Source: Bradyrhizobium barranii subsp. barranii (GTDB lineage: Bacteria > Pseudomonadota > Alphaproteobacteria > Rhizobiales > Xanthobacteraceae). From it: a stretch of 64,000 nt of DNA. The notes beneath the pieces are model-generated. The model searched no databases. It saw nothing but the letters and a program-made list of their open reading frames with translations, and had not been told where the DNA came from. The position numbers were made by a program, and so were the translations under genes. Shown here in pieces: positions 63,447 through 64,000 of this stretch. Location of the stretch: the NCBI RefSeq assembly GCF_017565645.3, contig NZ_CP086137.1, forward strand, positions 1 to 64,000, read 5' to 3'. How positions within the stretch are numbered: the stretch's first letter is position 1; every line of letters starts with the position of its first letter.

Positions 63447-64000
63447 TCAGAGCTGAGTGATACGGCGGCCTTTGAAACGGCGTTGACGGACCTTTTTCTT
63501 GGTCCAGACGAAGGGCTCGGCTCTGTCGTTGTATGCGTTGACGTAGGCATCGATGTGTTCCTGAAGCTGCTTGAGGCTCGTGAAGGAGGTGCCGCTGAGC
63601 GACTGCCCCTGCAAGATGGAAAACCATACTTCGACCTGATTGAGCCATGACGCACTTGTCGGCGTGAAATGAAATTGCACGTTGGGGTGGGCCTTGAGCC
63701 AGTCCTCGTTCTTTTTATGGGTGTTGAGGTTGTCGAGGATGACGTGAAGCTTGCGGTTCGGAAAAGCCGCGGTGACGCTGTTCATGAAATCGAGAAACTC
63801 GACGCGGCGCCGGCGTTTTGAATGGGTCGCGATGATCTTTCCGGTGGCGACTTCGAGCGCCGCAAACAATGTTGTGGTGCCATGCCGCTTGTAATCGTGG
63901 CTTTGGCCGGTTAAGGCGCGGCCATTGGGCAACTTCAGATAACCCTGCGCTCGCTCCAAAGCCTGGATCGAGGGCTTCTCGTCCACGCACAGCACAATGG
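63447..64000 (-). CDS. IS630-family transposase, partial at the window edge
   Basis: DDE residues: VDEKPSIQALERAQ (Asp), HVILDNLNTHKKNEDW (Asp), SWLNQVEVWFSILQGQSLSG (Glu). The C-terminal ~184 residues are present; the N-terminal HTH half lies beyond base 64000. The frame is open to the edge, so it may be intact. Confidence 0.93.
   Translation of the reverse strand, partial: IVLCVDEKPSIQALERAQGYLKLPNGRALTGQSHDYKRHGTTTLFAALEVATGKIIATHSKRRRRVEFLDFMNSVTAAFPNRKLHVILDNLNTHKKNEDWLKAHPNVQFHFTPTSASWLNQVEVWFSILQGQSLSGTSFTSLKQLQEHIDAYVNAYNDRAEPFVWTKKKVRQRRFKGRRITQL

Overview
The window reads like accessory DNA of a soil or symbiotic alphaproteobacterium, most likely a Bradyrhizobium symbiosis island or a related integrative/conjugative region. 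The clues are high-GC coding with rhizobial conjugation genes (traG-traD-traC / oriT / traA-traF-traB-traH), two large proteins of plant-associated type III effector families, and a very dense load of insertion sequences (IS3, IS6, IS21, IS66, IS110, IS256, IS630 and ISNCY-like), many nested or broken. The genus is inferred from gene content; no rRNA or tRNA gene was seen.

Layout. 1-5250: IS21 istB, then a group II intron whose reverse transcriptase is split by a clean IS3 insertion (target duplication CAAA), then a truncated IS66 tnpC and an IS256 scrap. 5250-8350: a 5'-truncated scpB, a few small hypothetical genes and IS debris. 8352-14644: a compact same-strand set recD2 / small hypothetical / SNF2 helicase / SWIM zinc-finger protein. 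15811-19725: a membrane-fusion protein and a cellulose-synthase-like glycosyltransferase with a PilZ domain, facing a glnD fragment. 20065-21942: htpG. 22243-23325: an IS3 scrap and a truncated IS110.

23341-26577 encodes a NopD/XopD-like C48 (SUMO-protease type) effector with a candidate TtsI box upstream. 27662-32192 is one IS66 element (8-bp duplication CCTCATGT) carrying a UPF0149 passenger, with an IS110-family element inserted in its tnpC. 33091-39072 encodes a 1993-residue SKWP-repeat (RipS/XopAD-like) effector. It has 14 repeats of about 39 residues and, in its C-terminal half, a DGDFDGD motif like the metal-binding loop of two-barrel RNA polymerases. This is the most interesting object in the window.

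40226-48097 holds integrative-element cargo: a possible HEPN-type gene, an ardC broken by IS256 plus a frameshift, a Phd/VapC toxin-antitoxin pair, a DUF736 gene, a WGR protein and a frameshifted thermonuclease. 48094-55700 is the DNA-processing half of a Ti-type conjugation system with a recognisable oriT, but traB is degraded and no trb mating-pair genes are present, so the element may move only with help. 55731-64000 is mostly IS debris, including a second near-identical IS3 copy, with an intact zinc alcohol dehydrogenase, a broken BatD-like gene and an IS630 transposase running off the right edge.

Taken together, effector genes and conjugation cargo sit on a backbone repeatedly cut and joined by transposons. 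The two IS3 copies lie in direct orientation 55,560 bp apart, so almost the whole window could be lost or circularised by homologous recombination.
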